In this document: piece after piece, positions 33,534 to 45,111 of the stretch
Layout of the letters: the number at the start of each line of letters is the position of its first letter
Position numbering within the stretch: the stretch's first letter is position 1
From: Actinomyces procaprae
GTDB taxonomy: Bacteria; Actinomycetota; Actinomycetes; Actinomycetales; Actinomycetaceae
Assembly (NCBI RefSeq): GCF_004798665.1
Contig: NZ_CP039292.1
Coordinates: 3,348,001 to 3,412,000, forward strand
Direction of reading: 5' to 3'
Length of the DNA stretch: 64,000 nucleotides
Program-made: the position numbers and the translations under genes
Notes under the pieces: model-generated
The model's database searches: none
What the model was told of the DNA's origin: nothing
The model's input: the letters and a program-made list of their open reading frames with translations, nothing else

Positions 33534-35708
33534 TCAGATCTCCGGAACGTTGCGCTCGATTTCCGCGATCCACGGGCCGGCGTCGGCGTCGGAGGGCATG
33601 CGCCAGTCGCCGCGCGGGGACAGGGTGCCGCCGGCCACCACTTTGGGGCCGTTGGGCAGCGTCGAGCGCTTGAACTGGTTGGAGAAGAAGCGCCGGAAGA
33701 AGACCAGCTCCCATTTGCGGATGTCGGCGAGGGAGTAGGCGACCTTCTCCTCCTCGGGCAGGCCGGCCGGCCACTGCCCCACACTCGGATCGGCCCAGGC
33801 CTTCTCCGCCAGGAAGGCGATACGGGAAGGGCGTGCGCCGTGACGCAGCACGTGCCACAGAGTGAAGTCCTGCAGGGCGTAAGGACCGATGCGCGCCTGG
33901 GTGGACTGGATGGGTTCGCCGTCGTCGGCCGGCACCAGCTCGGGGCTGATCTCGGTGTTCAGCACCGCGAGCAGCACCTGGCCGGCCTGGTCGGAGAACA
34001 GCTTCTCGGCCACCACCCAGCGGATCAGGTGCTGGATGAGGGTCTTGGGCACGCCCGCATTGACGCCGTAGTGGGCCATCTGATCGCCCACTCCGAAGGT
34101 GCACCAGCCCAGGGCCAGCTCGGACAGGTCGCCGGTGCCAAGCACAATCCCGCCGCGGGCGCCGGCGATGCGGAACAGGAAGTCGGTGCGCAGCCCGGCC
34201 TGCACGTTCTCAAAGGTCACGTCGTAGACCCCGCGGCCGCGCTCGCCCCGCCCGTAGGGGTGGTCCATCGTCTTGAGCATCTGCTCGGCGACGGGACGGA
34301 TGTCCAGCTCCTCCACATGGCAGCCGAGCGCGGTGGCCAGGGCGAGGGCATTGTGCTTCGTGGCAGCGGAGGTGGCGAAGCCGGGCATGGTGATGGCGTG
34401 AATATCGGTGCGCGGGCGGCCGAGCCGGTCCATGGCGCGGGCGGCGACGATCAGGGCGTGGGTGGAGTCCAGCCCGCCGGAGACGCCGATGATGAGCTTG
34501 GGGTTGCCGATGGCCCGCAGCCGCTGCACCAGGGCGGCCACCTGAATGTTGTAGGCCTCGTAGCAGTCCTGGGCCAGACGGTCGGGGTCGTTGGGCACGA
34601 AGGGGAAGCGGTCGACGGCGCGCCGCAGCCCGATGTCCGTGCGCGGCACCGCGAGCGCGGCCCGTGGAATGACCACCGTCCTGAAGGCCTGCGGATCCGT
34701 GGACGCGGCTCCGCTGCCCGCCGCACCGGTGAGGACGCGGCGGTTGTCGTCGAAGGTGCCCTGGCGCAGCCGCTCGGCGCGCAGCCCCTCGATGTCGACG
34801 TCGACGACGGTGGCGCGCGGCCCGTCCGGGAAGCGGTCGGTCCGCCCCAGCAGGGCGCCGTTCTCATAGACGAAGGTCTGGCCGTCCCAGGCCAGGTCGG
34901 TGGAGGACTCGCCGGCCCCGGCGGCGGCGTACACGTAGGCGGCCAGGCCCCGGGCGGAGGAGGCGCGGGCCAGCAGGCGGCGCTGCTCGGCCCGGCCGAC
35001 GGTGACCGGGGAGCCGGAGAGGTTGACCAGCACGGTGGCGCCGGCCAGGGCGGCGACGGAGGATGGCGGCACCGGGACCCACATGTCTTCGCACACCTCT
35101 ACGTGGAAGATGAGCCCGGGCACGTCCTCGACGTCGAACAGCAGGTTCGACCCGAGCGGCACGCTCGCGCCGTCGGGCTCGGGGCCGACTTCGGGCAGGC
35201 GGATGAGGGCGGGCAGGGGACCGGCGCCGGAGGCGAAGTGCCGGCCCTCGTAGAACTCCCGATAGCTGGGCACGTACGACTTGGGGGCGACGCCGCGCAC
35301 GCGCCCGCCCTGAATGACGAGGGCGCAGTTGAGCAGCCGCTCCCCCACCCGCAGGGGGGCGCCGACGACGATTGCGGGCAGCAGCTCGGCGCTGGCGGCA
35401 CGGATGGTCTCCACGGCCGCCAGCACGTTGCGCAGCAGCAGGTCGTCCAGCAGCAGGTCGTCAATGGAGTAGCCGGTCAGGGTGAGCTCGGGGAAGGCGG
35501 CGATGGCGACGCCGTCGTCGGACAGCGACCGGGCCTGGGCGACGACGGCCGCCGCATTGGCCGCGGGGTCGCCGAGGGCCACCGGCAGGGTCACTGCGGC
35601 GACGCGCGCGAAGCCCTGGTCGTAGGCGGAGTGGAAGACGAGGTCGGGACGCGCGTTGGCGCGAGGGTCGGCCGGGCCAGTACTGTCGGGGCGCTCCGGG
35701 TTGCTCAT
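33534..35708 (-). CDS. nadE: Glutamine-dependent NAD+ synthetase
   Basis: 724 aa, the long two-domain form. The N-terminal nitrilase-like glutaminase (about 25-310) has AAFPELTLTGYS (Glu), the Lys region RGVAPKSYVPSYREFYE and HVEVCEDMW (nucleophile Cys). The C-terminal synthetase (about 380-690) has the P-loop IGVSGGLDSTHALIVAARAM and GTGDLSELALGWCTFG. It makes NAD+ from deamido-NAD+ using glutamine ammonia. Divergent from the GH32 gene, upstream of and codirectional with the PTS operon. Confidence 0.96.
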   Translation of the reverse strand: MSNPERPDSTGPADPRANARPDLVFHSAYDQGFARVAAVTLPVALGDPAANAAAVVAQARSLSDDGVAIAAFPELTLTGYSIDDLLLDDLLLRNVLAAVETIRAASAELLPAIVVGAPLRVGERLLNCALVIQGGRVRGVAPKSYVPSYREFYEGRHFASGAGPLPALIRLPEVGPEPDGASVPLGSNLLFDVEDVPGLIFHVEVCEDMWVPVPPSSVAALAGATVLVNLSGSPVTVGRAEQRRLLARASSARGLAAYVYAAAGAGESSTDLAWDGQTFVYENGALLGRTDRFPDGPRATVVDVDIEGLRAERLRQGTFDDNRRVLTGAAGSGAASTDPQAFRTVVIPRAALAVPRTDIGLRRAVDRFPFVPNDPDRLAQDCYEAYNIQVAALVQRLRAIGNPKLIIGVSGGLDSTHALIVAARAMDRLGRPRTDIHAITMPGFATSAATKHNALALATALGCHVEELDIRPVAEQMLKTMDHPYGRGERGRGVYDVTFENVQAGLRTDFLFRIAGARGGIVLGTGDLSELALGWCTFGVGDQMAHYGVNAGVPKTLIQHLIRWVVAEKLFSDQAGQVLLAVLNTEISPELVPADDGEPIQSTQARIGPYALQDFTLWHVLRHGARPSRIAFLAEKAWADPSVGQWPAGLPEEEKVAYSLADIRKWELVFFRRFFSNQFKRSTLPNGPKVVAGGTLSPRGDWRMPSDADAGPWIAEIERNVPEI

Positions 35709-35746
35709 GGCCCGATCCTGGCACAGTGTCGGCCGACACCCCTTGT

Positions 35747-35805
35747 CAAATCGTTTTGCTCACCGTAGTGTCTCCTGGTAACCGGGTGTGTATCGCCCGG
35801 TTACC
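35747..35805 (+). promoter_or_regulatory. Operator candidate and 5' hairpin before the GH32 gene
   Basis: CAAATCGTTTTG (35,747-35,758) matches the site upstream of the PTS operon. Twenty bases on, GGTAACCGGG / CCCGGTTACC (35,777-35,805, 9-base loop) forms a perfect hairpin or second palindromic operator. Both lie within 100 bp of the start at 35,842. Confidence 0.5.
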
Positions 35806-35841
35806 CATCCCAAACCCTGATCCGCATCGAAGGAGATGCAT

Positions 35842-38679
35842 ATGCACGTCACTTCGCGATTACATCGGCTGGTTCGCCCCGCGGCCGTCACGGCGGCCCT
35901 CGCACTCGCCGCCGTCGGCTCGGCAGCGTCGCTGCCGGCGCCCGCTGCGAGCGCCGCTCCCGCCGACGCCGCAGCCAGCGACCCCTGGCGGCCACTGGCC
36001 CACTACTCGCCGCAGGACAACTGGATGAACGACCCCAATGGCCTGGTGTATGTGGACGGCGAGTACCACATGTTCTACCAGTACAACCCGGAGGGCAGCG
36101 AGTGGGGCAACATGTCCTGGGGGCACGCGGTCTCCACCGACCTGGTGCACTGGGAGGAGCTCGGCGTCGCCATCCCCTACACCGCGGACTACGGGGTGTT
36201 CTCCGGATCGGCCGTCTACGACGCCCACAACACCTCCGGCCTGGGCACCGCCGACAACCCTCCCCTGGTGGCGGTGTGGACCCGCGCCGACAACCACAAC
36301 GGCAACCAGTCCCAGTCCCTGGCCTACTCCACGGACAAGGGCCGCACCTGGACCACTTACAAGGGCGGCGATCCGGTGCTGGACATCGGCTCCACCGAGT
36401 TCCGCGACCCGAAGGTCTTCTGGGATGAGGCCGCCGGCCACTGGACCATGGCGGTGGCCCTGTCCGCCGACCACCAGGTGGCCTTCTACTCCTCCGACAA
36501 CCTGATCGACTGGGCGCGGGAGTCCACCTTCGGCCCCATGGGCGACACGAGCGCCGTCTGGGAGTGCCCGGACCTGTTCCCCATGGCCGTGGACGGCGAC
36601 CCGAACAACGTCAAGTGGGTGCTGTCGCTGAGCGTGGCCGGAATGGGCCGCTACTTCACCGGCGACTGGGACGGCACCACCTTCACCGCCGACGACATCC
36701 CCGTCTACACGGGCGCCGAGGGCACCGTGGTGGAGGACTGGGAGTCCGGCGCCTACGGCGAGTGGACCACCTCCGGCGCCGCCTTCGGTGACGCCCCCGC
36801 ATCCGGGGACATCACCGGGCGTGAGGGCTCCTACTACGCGGACTCCTGGGGCACGGGGGACGCCGACACCGGCTCACTGACCTCCGCCCCCTTCACCATT
36901 GAGAAGGACTACCTGAACCTGCTCATCGGCGGCGGCAACCACCCCTTCGACGCGGCCGCCACCGGTGACGACGGCGGCGGCACCCTGCTGACCGGCTTCG
37001 ACGACGGCAGCTGGGACGGGTGGACCGTCACCGGTAACGCCTTCGGGGAGGCTCCGCTGGCGGGCGCGGCACCCGGGCAGCAGGCGCTGATCAACATGCG
37101 CGGCACCGGCGTGCTGAACTCCTTCTACGACGCCGACACCGGCCAGGGCACCGACGCGTCCACCGGCATGGCCACCTCACCGGAGTTCACCATCGACGCC
37201 GACTACGTGAATCTGCTCATCGGCGGCGGCAACCACCCGGAGGCGGATGGCGGCGGAGCCACCGTCGTCCAGCTGCTGGCCGACGGCGAGGTGGTGCGCA
37301 CCGCCACCGGCCGCAACCTGGAGGAGCTCAACTGGCAGAGCTGGGACGTGAGCGACCTGCGCGGGCGCACCGCCACGCTCCGCGTCGTCGACGAGAACAC
37401 CTCCGGCTGGGGGCACATCCTGCTTGACGAGGTGCGGCTGTCCGACCGCGCCGCCACCACCATCCCCAACAACACCTCGGTCAACGTGGTGGTCGACGGC
37501 CGGGTGGTGGCCTCCGCGACCGGCCGGCAGTCGGGCGGCCTGGACTGGGCGAGCCTGGACCTGCGCCAGTGGCTGGTGCAGGAGGCCTACCTGGTGCTGG
37601 AGGACAACAACCAGACCTCCGAGTGGGGCCACTTCATGGTCGACACGATCGTGCAGTCGGACACGCCCGGTTTCAGCCAGACGGAAGTGATGCCCTACCT
37701 GGACTACGGGCGCGACTACTACGCCGCCGTCACCTGGAACGGCGTGCCCGACGGCGAGCGGTACACGGTGGCCTGGATGTCCAACTGGGACTATGTGAAC
37801 GCGGTGCCGACCACGTCCTGGCGCACGGCCATGTCCACGCCCCGCAAGCTTGAGCTGCGCACGCTGAACGGCGAGCCGCGGCTGACCGCCGCGCCCGTGG
37901 CCGGCGTCGAGTCGCTGTACACCGGCGACGCGGTGGTCCTCGACGGGACGCAGATCCCGGAGGGCACCACCGCCCTTGACGGCCCGGCCGAGGGCAGGGC
38001 ACTGGACATCTCCCTCGCCCTGGACCCGGGGTCCGCCGCCGAGAGCGGCATCGTCGTGCACGCCGCCGACGGGCAGGGCACCGTGGTCGGCTACGACGCC
38101 GAGGCGGGCGAGGTCTACCTGGACCGCACCAACTCCGGCGCCACCACCTTCTCGGCGTCCTTCCCGAGCGTGGAGCGTGTGAGGGTCGCGCCGGACGAGG
38201 ACGGCCTGGTGCGACTGCGGGTCCTGGTGGACGCGTCGTCGGTCGAGGTGTTCGCCGCCGACGGCGCCGCGACCATCACCGACGTGGTCTACCCGGATGC
38301 GGCGGCGACGGGGGTCTCGCTCTTCGCCGACGCGGGCACGGCAACGGCGGTGCAGCTGCGCATCAACCAGTTGGCGGACTACCGGGACGCCTCCGTCGTG
38401 CCGGGGCCGTCGCCGACTGCGGAGCCCTCAGCCGAGCCCACGACCGCGCCTTCTGCTGCGCCCTCAGCCGCGCCGTCGACCGCACCCGCGGGCCCGACGG
38501 CGAGCACCGGGCCGGCTGCGACGGTGAAGCCCACACGGGCGTCGACCCCGGCGGGCACAGCCAAGGCGTCCTCGCCGTCACTGGCACGCACCGGCGCCGC
38601 AGCGCCGCTCCTCCTGATGGTGGCGGCAGCGGCAACAGTGGCGGGGGTCACGCTACGGAGTTTGCGGACCCGCAACTGA
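35842..38679 (+). CDS. Secreted, wall-anchored GH32 fructan hydrolase
   Basis: 945 aa. A signal peptide (to about residue 40) leads to a five-blade propeller with WMNDPNGLVYVDGEYHMF (nucleophile Asp64), FRDPKVFW (about 188) and WECPDLFP (acid/base Glu, about 240). Residues about 293-613 interrupt the propeller with a module that repeats the motif YLNLLIGGGNHP / YVNLLIGGGNHP and contains VVRTATGR / VVASATGR pairs. The C-terminal beta-sandwich is followed by a Pro/Ala/Thr/Ser spacer and a sorting signal LARTG, hydrophobic stretch and RTRN tail. It probably releases fructose from levan or inulin at the cell surface. ATG 35,842 has AGGAG six bases before it. Confidence 0.93.
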   Translation: MHVTSRLHRLVRPAAVTAALALAAVGSAASLPAPAASAAPADAAASDPWRPLAHYSPQDNWMNDPNGLVYVDGEYHMFYQYNPEGSEWGNMSWGHAVSTDLVHWEELGVAIPYTADYGVFSGSAVYDAHNTSGLGTADNPPLVAVWTRADNHNGNQSQSLAYSTDKGRTWTTYKGGDPVLDIGSTEFRDPKVFWDEAAGHWTMAVALSADHQVAFYSSDNLIDWARESTFGPMGDTSAVWECPDLFPMAVDGDPNNVKWVLSLSVAGMGRYFTGDWDGTTFTADDIPVYTGAEGTVVEDWESGAYGEWTTSGAAFGDAPASGDITGREGSYYADSWGTGDADTGSLTSAPFTIEKDYLNLLIGGGNHPFDAAATGDDGGGTLLTGFDDGSWDGWTVTGNAFGEAPLAGAAPGQQALINMRGTGVLNSFYDADTGQGTDASTGMATSPEFTIDADYVNLLIGGGNHPEADGGGATVVQLLADGEVVRTATGRNLEELNWQSWDVSDLRGRTATLRVVDENTSGWGHILLDEVRLSDRAATTIPNNTSVNVVVDGRVVASATGRQSGGLDWASLDLRQWLVQEAYLVLEDNNQTSEWGHFMVDTIVQSDTPGFSQTEVMPYLDYGRDYYAAVTWNGVPDGERYTVAWMSNWDYVNAVPTTSWRTAMSTPRKLELRTLNGEPRLTAAPVAGVESLYTGDAVVLDGTQIPEGTTALDGPAEGRALDISLALDPGSAAESGIVVHAADGQGTVVGYDAEAGEVYLDRTNSGATTFSASFPSVERVRVAPDEDGLVRLRVLVDASSVEVFAADGAATITDVVYPDAAATGVSLFADAGTATAVQLRINQLADYRDASVVPGPSPTAEPSAEPTTAPSAAPSAAPSTAPAGPTASTGPAATVKPTRASTPAGTAKASSPSLARTGAAAPLLLMVAAAATVAGVTLRSLRTRN

Positions 38680-38955
38680 GTTGCGGATTTTGGCGCCGCC
38701 CGCACAAACGCAACCCATCCGTTACGGGTCTACCGCGGAATTCCGGGGTTTCCGGAATGGATTAACCCGACGGGACGTCCTATGATTAATCCCGTCGGGA
38801 CGCTCGCGGCATCGAGGAGGTTCAGGGACTCTTATGACGTGCCGGTGCGTTTGGGGTTGACGCGTTTCAGGGACCGCGCCCCCAAATCCGACCGAGGCCC
38901 CGCGCCGATGGCGCGGGGCCTCCTTTTTTCCCCGGCGAGGCCCGGCGGAGTCGGC
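38680..38955. other. Gap between GH32 gene and IS element
   Basis: No gene recognised. It holds ATTAACCCGACGGGACG (38,761) and ATTAATCCCGTCGGGACG (38,785), 24 bp apart, whose CCCGACGGG/CCCGTCGGG cores are mutually inverted. A strong terminator follows at 38,894. Confidence 0.5.
38894..38929 (+). terminator. Rho-independent terminator
   Basis: GAGGCCCCGCGCC / GGCGCGGGGCCTC with a GAT loop, followed by CTTTTTT. The clearest intrinsic terminator in the window. It would end transcripts from the GH32 side, or from a short untranslated RNA starting near 38,800. Confidence 0.85.
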
Positions 38956-40308
38956 GGGTTATCGGCGCGAATGTGTGTGTGGTTCGGGCGTGTCGGGGTG
39001 TTCTAGCTGGTTCGTCCGGCCCAGCCTTTGCGGGCCCAGAGGCCTTCTTCGGGGGTGGGTGTGGTGCCCCATCCGGCGGGGTGCTGACTGGTGCTGGCGG
39101 GCTTGTTTGTTTTGGGTTTGGGTGTGCGGGTGCGCTTGGGGCGGCCTTGGGCGTTCCAGTCGGCCAGGATCACCGCGGGCGTGGCCGGTGCCTGGGTGTA
39201 GGTGTGTAGGGTCCACTCGGCGATGGCGGCCTGGTGGTCGGGGGTGGCGCCGCGGTGGTGGCGCAGCCGGTCGCGGACCTGAGCATTGACGGCTTCTACG
39301 GGGTTGGTGGTGCGCTCGGCGGGGGTGGGGCGGGGCTTGCCGTCCGGGGTGGTGAGGTAGGCGAACAACTGGCCTTGCTTGGCCAGGCGTTCCAGGCGCC
39401 GCCAGGCGCGGCGCACCCGGGGGTGGGCGTACCACCACTTGCGGCCCGTGCGGGCGGCGGTCTGGGGGTCCTGCTCGGCGGTAGTGCGCTGGTTCAGCCA
39501 GGACCGGTACTGGGTGCCGTAGTCGTTCAGAGTCACCAGCCACTTCGATGCCTGCTCGGTGGTGGAAACCCTCAGGAGGGCTCTGGAGTGGCGTAGTAGG
39601 GCCTTGCCGGGGTGGTCTTGGGGTGCAGGGTCAGGTCTCGGACGGTGCCCGTGGTGTACGTGGATCAGGCACCGCTGGACGGGGGTGCCCGGCCAGGTGG
39701 CGGCGATTGCCTTCAAGGCGCCGCCGGCCCCGTCGGTGGCGACCAGGTCGGGCGGGGCGATGGGGGCCAGCAGCGCGGCGTAGGCGGCGGAGTTCTCGGA
39801 CGCGGCCCACTGCCAGCCGATCACGTGCGTGGGGCTGCGGGCTACCAGCAGCACCCACTTGTGGGCCAGCCACACCCCGTCGACGAACACCTGGGAGTGC
39901 ATCTCGCCAGTAACCGGCGGCTTGGGAACTGGGATGTCCCAGCACCAGGCGGTCCGGCGGCGAAACGCCCTGTCACTACCGCCGGCGGCCTCGGCCTGGG
40001 AGCGACTGCCGACCGCCCATGCCAGGAACATGGTGAAGTCTTCTACCTGCCCGGGCGTGGGGTCGTCCTGGGCTGGCGCCTGGTCGCGCCGGCGTCTGGT
40101 GGTCGAGGCCCCGCAGTCCTTGCACCTCCAGCGCGGGTGCCCAGCAGTGGTGGAGCCGTTACGAATCATCCCGGAGCCGCATACCACACAACGCGGCCTG
40201 TTAGTGCGAGGCATGCTGAATCATGCCCCACCCCCAATTAACTCCGACTTTCCCCCACTACTTCAACGAAAACCCCCGATCCTACACACACATTCGCGCC
40301 GATAACTC
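38956..40308. mobile_element. Intact IS element (IS1249/IS256-like), 1,353 bp
   Basis: The 25-bp terminal inverted repeats (left 38,956-38,980, right 40,284-40,308) differ at one base. Inner part: GTTATCGGCGCGAATG. Perfect 8-bp direct duplication GAGTCGGC on both sides (38,948-38,955 and 40,309-40,316). One transposase gene on the minus strand. The clean ends indicate a recent insertion. Confidence 0.93.
39003..40214 (-). CDS. Transposase (IS1249/IS256-like, mutator type)
   Basis: 403 aa, intact. The N-terminal zinc finger is CVVCGSGMIRNG...RWRCKDCG. The mutator-type core includes VFVDGVWLAHKW (first Asp), DLVATDGAGGALKAI (second Asp), CLIHVHHGHRP, and TNPVEAVNAQVRDRLRHHRG near the C-terminus (Glu). 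It catalyses cut-and-paste or copy-out movement of the surrounding element. The basic, Pro-rich tail (KRTRTPKPKTNKP) is long. Confidence 0.9.
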   Translation of the reverse strand: MPRTNRPRCVVCGSGMIRNGSTTAGHPRWRCKDCGASTTRRRRDQAPAQDDPTPGQVEDFTMFLAWAVGSRSQAEAAGGSDRAFRRRTAWCWDIPVPKPPVTGEMHSQVFVDGVWLAHKWVLLVARSPTHVIGWQWAASENSAAYAALLAPIAPPDLVATDGAGGALKAIAATWPGTPVQRCLIHVHHGHRPRPDPAPQDHPGKALLRHSRALLRVSTTEQASKWLVTLNDYGTQYRSWLNQRTTAEQDPQTAARTGRKWWYAHPRVRRAWRRLERLAKQGQLFAYLTTPDGKPRPTPAERTTNPVEAVNAQVRDRLRHHRGATPDHQAAIAEWTLHTYTQAPATPAVILADWNAQGRPKRTRTPKPKTNKPASTSQHPAGWGTTPTPEEGLWARKGWAGRTS

Positions 40309-40437
40309 GAGTCGGCCGTATCCCGCGGCGCTCAGGCCTGGCATGACGGGTTACCAGGGGTTTCCGGCTCTTCGTGTATGTGGGTAGACGTGCGGGCCGT
40401 GGGAGCACGGTTGCCGCGGGCAGCCGGGTGGCGGAGC

Positions 40438-41145
40438 TCAGCCGAGCCGCCAGCGCTGCTTGAGGTCCGCCACATACAGGCGCATCTCGTCGACCATCCC
40501 GGTGTCGACATTGACCGAAGCCGCAGTTCCGGGGGTGGTAGCGCACAGCCACTGAATCTGCAGCCCGTCGCTCAGAGCCACGACCGACCGGGCTATCAGG
40601 CGCGAGGGCGCCTCCGGGCGCACGGTCCCGAAGTTCTTGCCCCGTTCCAGGCTCTCCTCGATCTGCGCAATGGACTCCGACAGGTGCTGCGCCAGCCAGG
40701 AGTGCGCCGGATGCTCGGTCGCGAGCACCGCCGGCGTAGTCGCCGTATAGATCGCCACCAGTTCACGGTGCCGGGTGTTGTGCTCAACCAGGGCGGCGAA
40801 TGCGTCCAGCAGCGCCCAGGGATCATCCTTCAGCTGCTCCTCGCCCAGCAGGTTCGCCCGATCCTCCCGGTCGCGGCGCTCCAGCACCTGGGCGAACAGC
40901 GCCTCCTTGGAGGCGAAGTGGTGAAGCAGCCCCGCCTTGGAGATCTCGGCCGCGGAGGCGATGTCCGCGAGCGAGGTCCCGGCATAACCGTGGGCGCCGA
41001 ACAGGGCGACCGCCTCGTTCAGGATGCGTTCACGCTTGTCCTCGCTACCGGCCGGCGGGCGTCCGGGGCCGCGCCAACGCCCACCCGCCGAGGCGGGGGC
41101 GTCCGGGCCAGGGGCGACAGGGTCATGAACCGGGGAAGGAGCCAT
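40438..41145 (-). CDS. TetR-family transcriptional regulator
   Basis: 235 aa. After a Pro/Ala N-terminal tail with GPGRPP (about 1-35), the TetR HTH is at about 38-85: RERILNEAVALFGAHGYAGTSLADIASAAEISKAGLLHHFASKEALF. The C-terminal helical domain resembles the TetR_C ligand type found in AcrR-like regulators. No target gene is obvious: downstream lies the IS, upstream clpB. The ligand is unknown. Confidence 0.9.
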   Translation of the reverse strand: MAPSPVHDPVAPGPDAPASAGGRWRGPGRPPAGSEDKRERILNEAVALFGAHGYAGTSLADIASAAEISKAGLLHHFASKEALFAQVLERRDREDRANLLGEEQLKDDPWALLDAFAALVEHNTRHRELVAIYTATTPAVLATEHPAHSWLAQHLSESIAQIEESLERGKNFGTVRPEAPSRLIARSVVALSDGLQIQWLCATTPGTAASVNVDTGMVDEMRLYVADLKQRWRLG

Positions 41146-41170
41146 GCCCTTATTCTGGCACCGATGCGGA

Positions 41171-41208
41171 CCGGGCCCGGGCAGCGCGTCCTCGCCGCCC
41201 GGGCCCGG
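41171..41208 (-). terminator. clpB terminator hairpin
   Basis: CCGGGCCCGGGC / GCCCGGGCCCGG, perfect 12-bp arms with a 14-base loop, just beyond the clpB stop. Confidence 0.65.
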
Positions 41209-41224
41209 ACACCGTCCGGTCGGA

Positions 41225-43930
<2,706 letters not shown>

Positions 43931-43998
43931 AGGGACCTCCTTGACGTGGATGCCGGACACAGGCGGTCCGGAGTTCTGCACGCCTCAACCGACGCAAC

Positions 43999-44019
43999 CT
44001 TGCGTCTATTCCACTCAAC
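43999..44019. promoter_or_regulatory. HAIR-like HspR site upstream of clpB
   Basis: CTTGCGT-N7-ACTCAAC, against the HAIR consensus CTTGAGT-N7-ACTCAAG (two mismatches). HspR is encoded at 51.5 kb and has similar sites at dnaK. Confidence 0.75.
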
Positions 44020-44224
44020 TTTATGCGGGGGCGGTTCCCGGCGGGGTTGCGGTCACGACTTGTGCGCAGGCGGGACCACCGGGATGCGCGTCGACGACGG
44101 CCACCCCTCCCGACCCCGTGGACGCGGGCGAAGCATGGGGACTCCTGCCCATTTCGTTACCCGACCCGGCTCCATAGCCTGATCGCGCACACACGCCCAC
44201 ACCTTCCTGAGATTTGGAGATCCC

Positions 44225-44968
44225 ATGAAACGCCTTCCCCGCATCGCCGGTATCGCCACCACCGCCCTGACCGCCGTCGCCCTGAGCCTGAGCATGTCCG
44301 CCTGCACCCCCAACTCCGACGACGCCGCGGACCGGAACGCGGACCAGGCAGCCACCGCCGACGCCGGCTCCACCGACTCCGAGGACGCCGCGGACGCTCC
44401 GGGCGCAGCGGACACCGAGGCGGCCTCCGAGCCGACCGTCCCCGACGGCTACACCCTCACCGACGTTCCCGACACCGACCTGGCCATCGCCATCCCCTCC
44501 GACTGGACCACGCTCACCGGTGACGACGTCGCCGACCCCGAGCGCGTGGCCGACATGGCCACCGCCCTGAACACCACCGAGGACGACGCCAGGAGCAGGC
44601 TGGAGGCGCTGTCCCTCTACAGCGTCGACATGGACGAGGACTCCAGCGGCTACGGCGAGACCCTCAACGTGCAGATGCTCGCCGCATCCGAGCTTCCCAA
44701 CGAGGACCGGCTCACCGAGATGATCGAGGAGCAGAGCACCGCCGACGTCACGCTGGATGCCGGGGAGTACTCCGCCACAACCACCGGTAGCGGCACCGAC
44801 GCCGTCACGCAGGTCTACGACATCGTCTACGCCGACGGCAGCTCAGTCCCCAGCGCCTACGTCGTCCTGCCGACGGCGGACGGCAGTGAGACCGCTTACG
44901 TGGCCATCAACGCCACCTCCGCCGAGCGGCGGCAGGAACTGATCGACGCGATCCTCGCCTCAGTCTGA
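44225..44968 (+). CDS. Lipoprotein, tandem paralogue 1
   Basis: 247 aa. Signal peptide with lipobox LSMSAC, an acidic Ala/Asp linker (about 30-75), then a domain starting GYTLTDVPDTDLAIAIPSDWTTLT that resembles LpqN/LpqT-type PsbP-like lipoproteins. It ends in ERRQELIDAILASV. The same core is in the next two lipoproteins. Extracytoplasmic; function unknown. Followed by a terminator at 45,001. Confidence 0.8.
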   Translation: MKRLPRIAGIATTALTAVALSLSMSACTPNSDDAADRNADQAATADAGSTDSEDAADAPGAADTEAASEPTVPDGYTLTDVPDTDLAIAIPSDWTTLTGDDVADPERVADMATALNTTEDDARSRLEALSLYSVDMDEDSSGYGETLNVQMLAASELPNEDRLTEMIEEQSTADVTLDAGEYSATTTGSGTDAVTQVYDIVYADGSSVPSAYVVLPTADGSETAYVAINATSAERRQELIDAILASV

Positions 44969-45000
44969 TCCGAGACATATTGGTACTCTATTCGTTATAG

Positions 45001-45032
45001 TTGGGGCGGGGGCTCGGCGTCCCCCGCCCCAA
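45001..45032 (+). terminator. Terminator after lipoprotein 1
   Basis: TTGGGGCGGGGG / CCCCCGCCCCAA with an 8-base loop, 33 bp after the stop. Confidence 0.7.
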
Positions 45033-45111
45033 CATCACCCCACGGCGCCCGCAGTACCGCTGAAGCGCCCGGTGAGTGCCTGTCCCCCGGAATGACCTGG
45101 ATTGGAGCCTC

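Noticed and set aside
36042..38061. Several open frames on both strands inside the GH32 gene
   Set aside because: High GC keeps non-coding frames open; their Arg/Pro/His composition is not protein-like, while the GH32 frame has full family motifs.
38800..38929. 6C-type small RNA before the IS element
   Set aside because: There is a strong terminator and some C-runs (GCGCCCCC), but the two C-loop hairpins of 6C RNA could not be identified.
40366..40390. Solo ISL3 end (GGCTCTTCGTGTATGTGGGT)
   Set aside because: Resembles ISL3 ends at about 18 of 23 positions, but no partner end was found nearby; may be chance.
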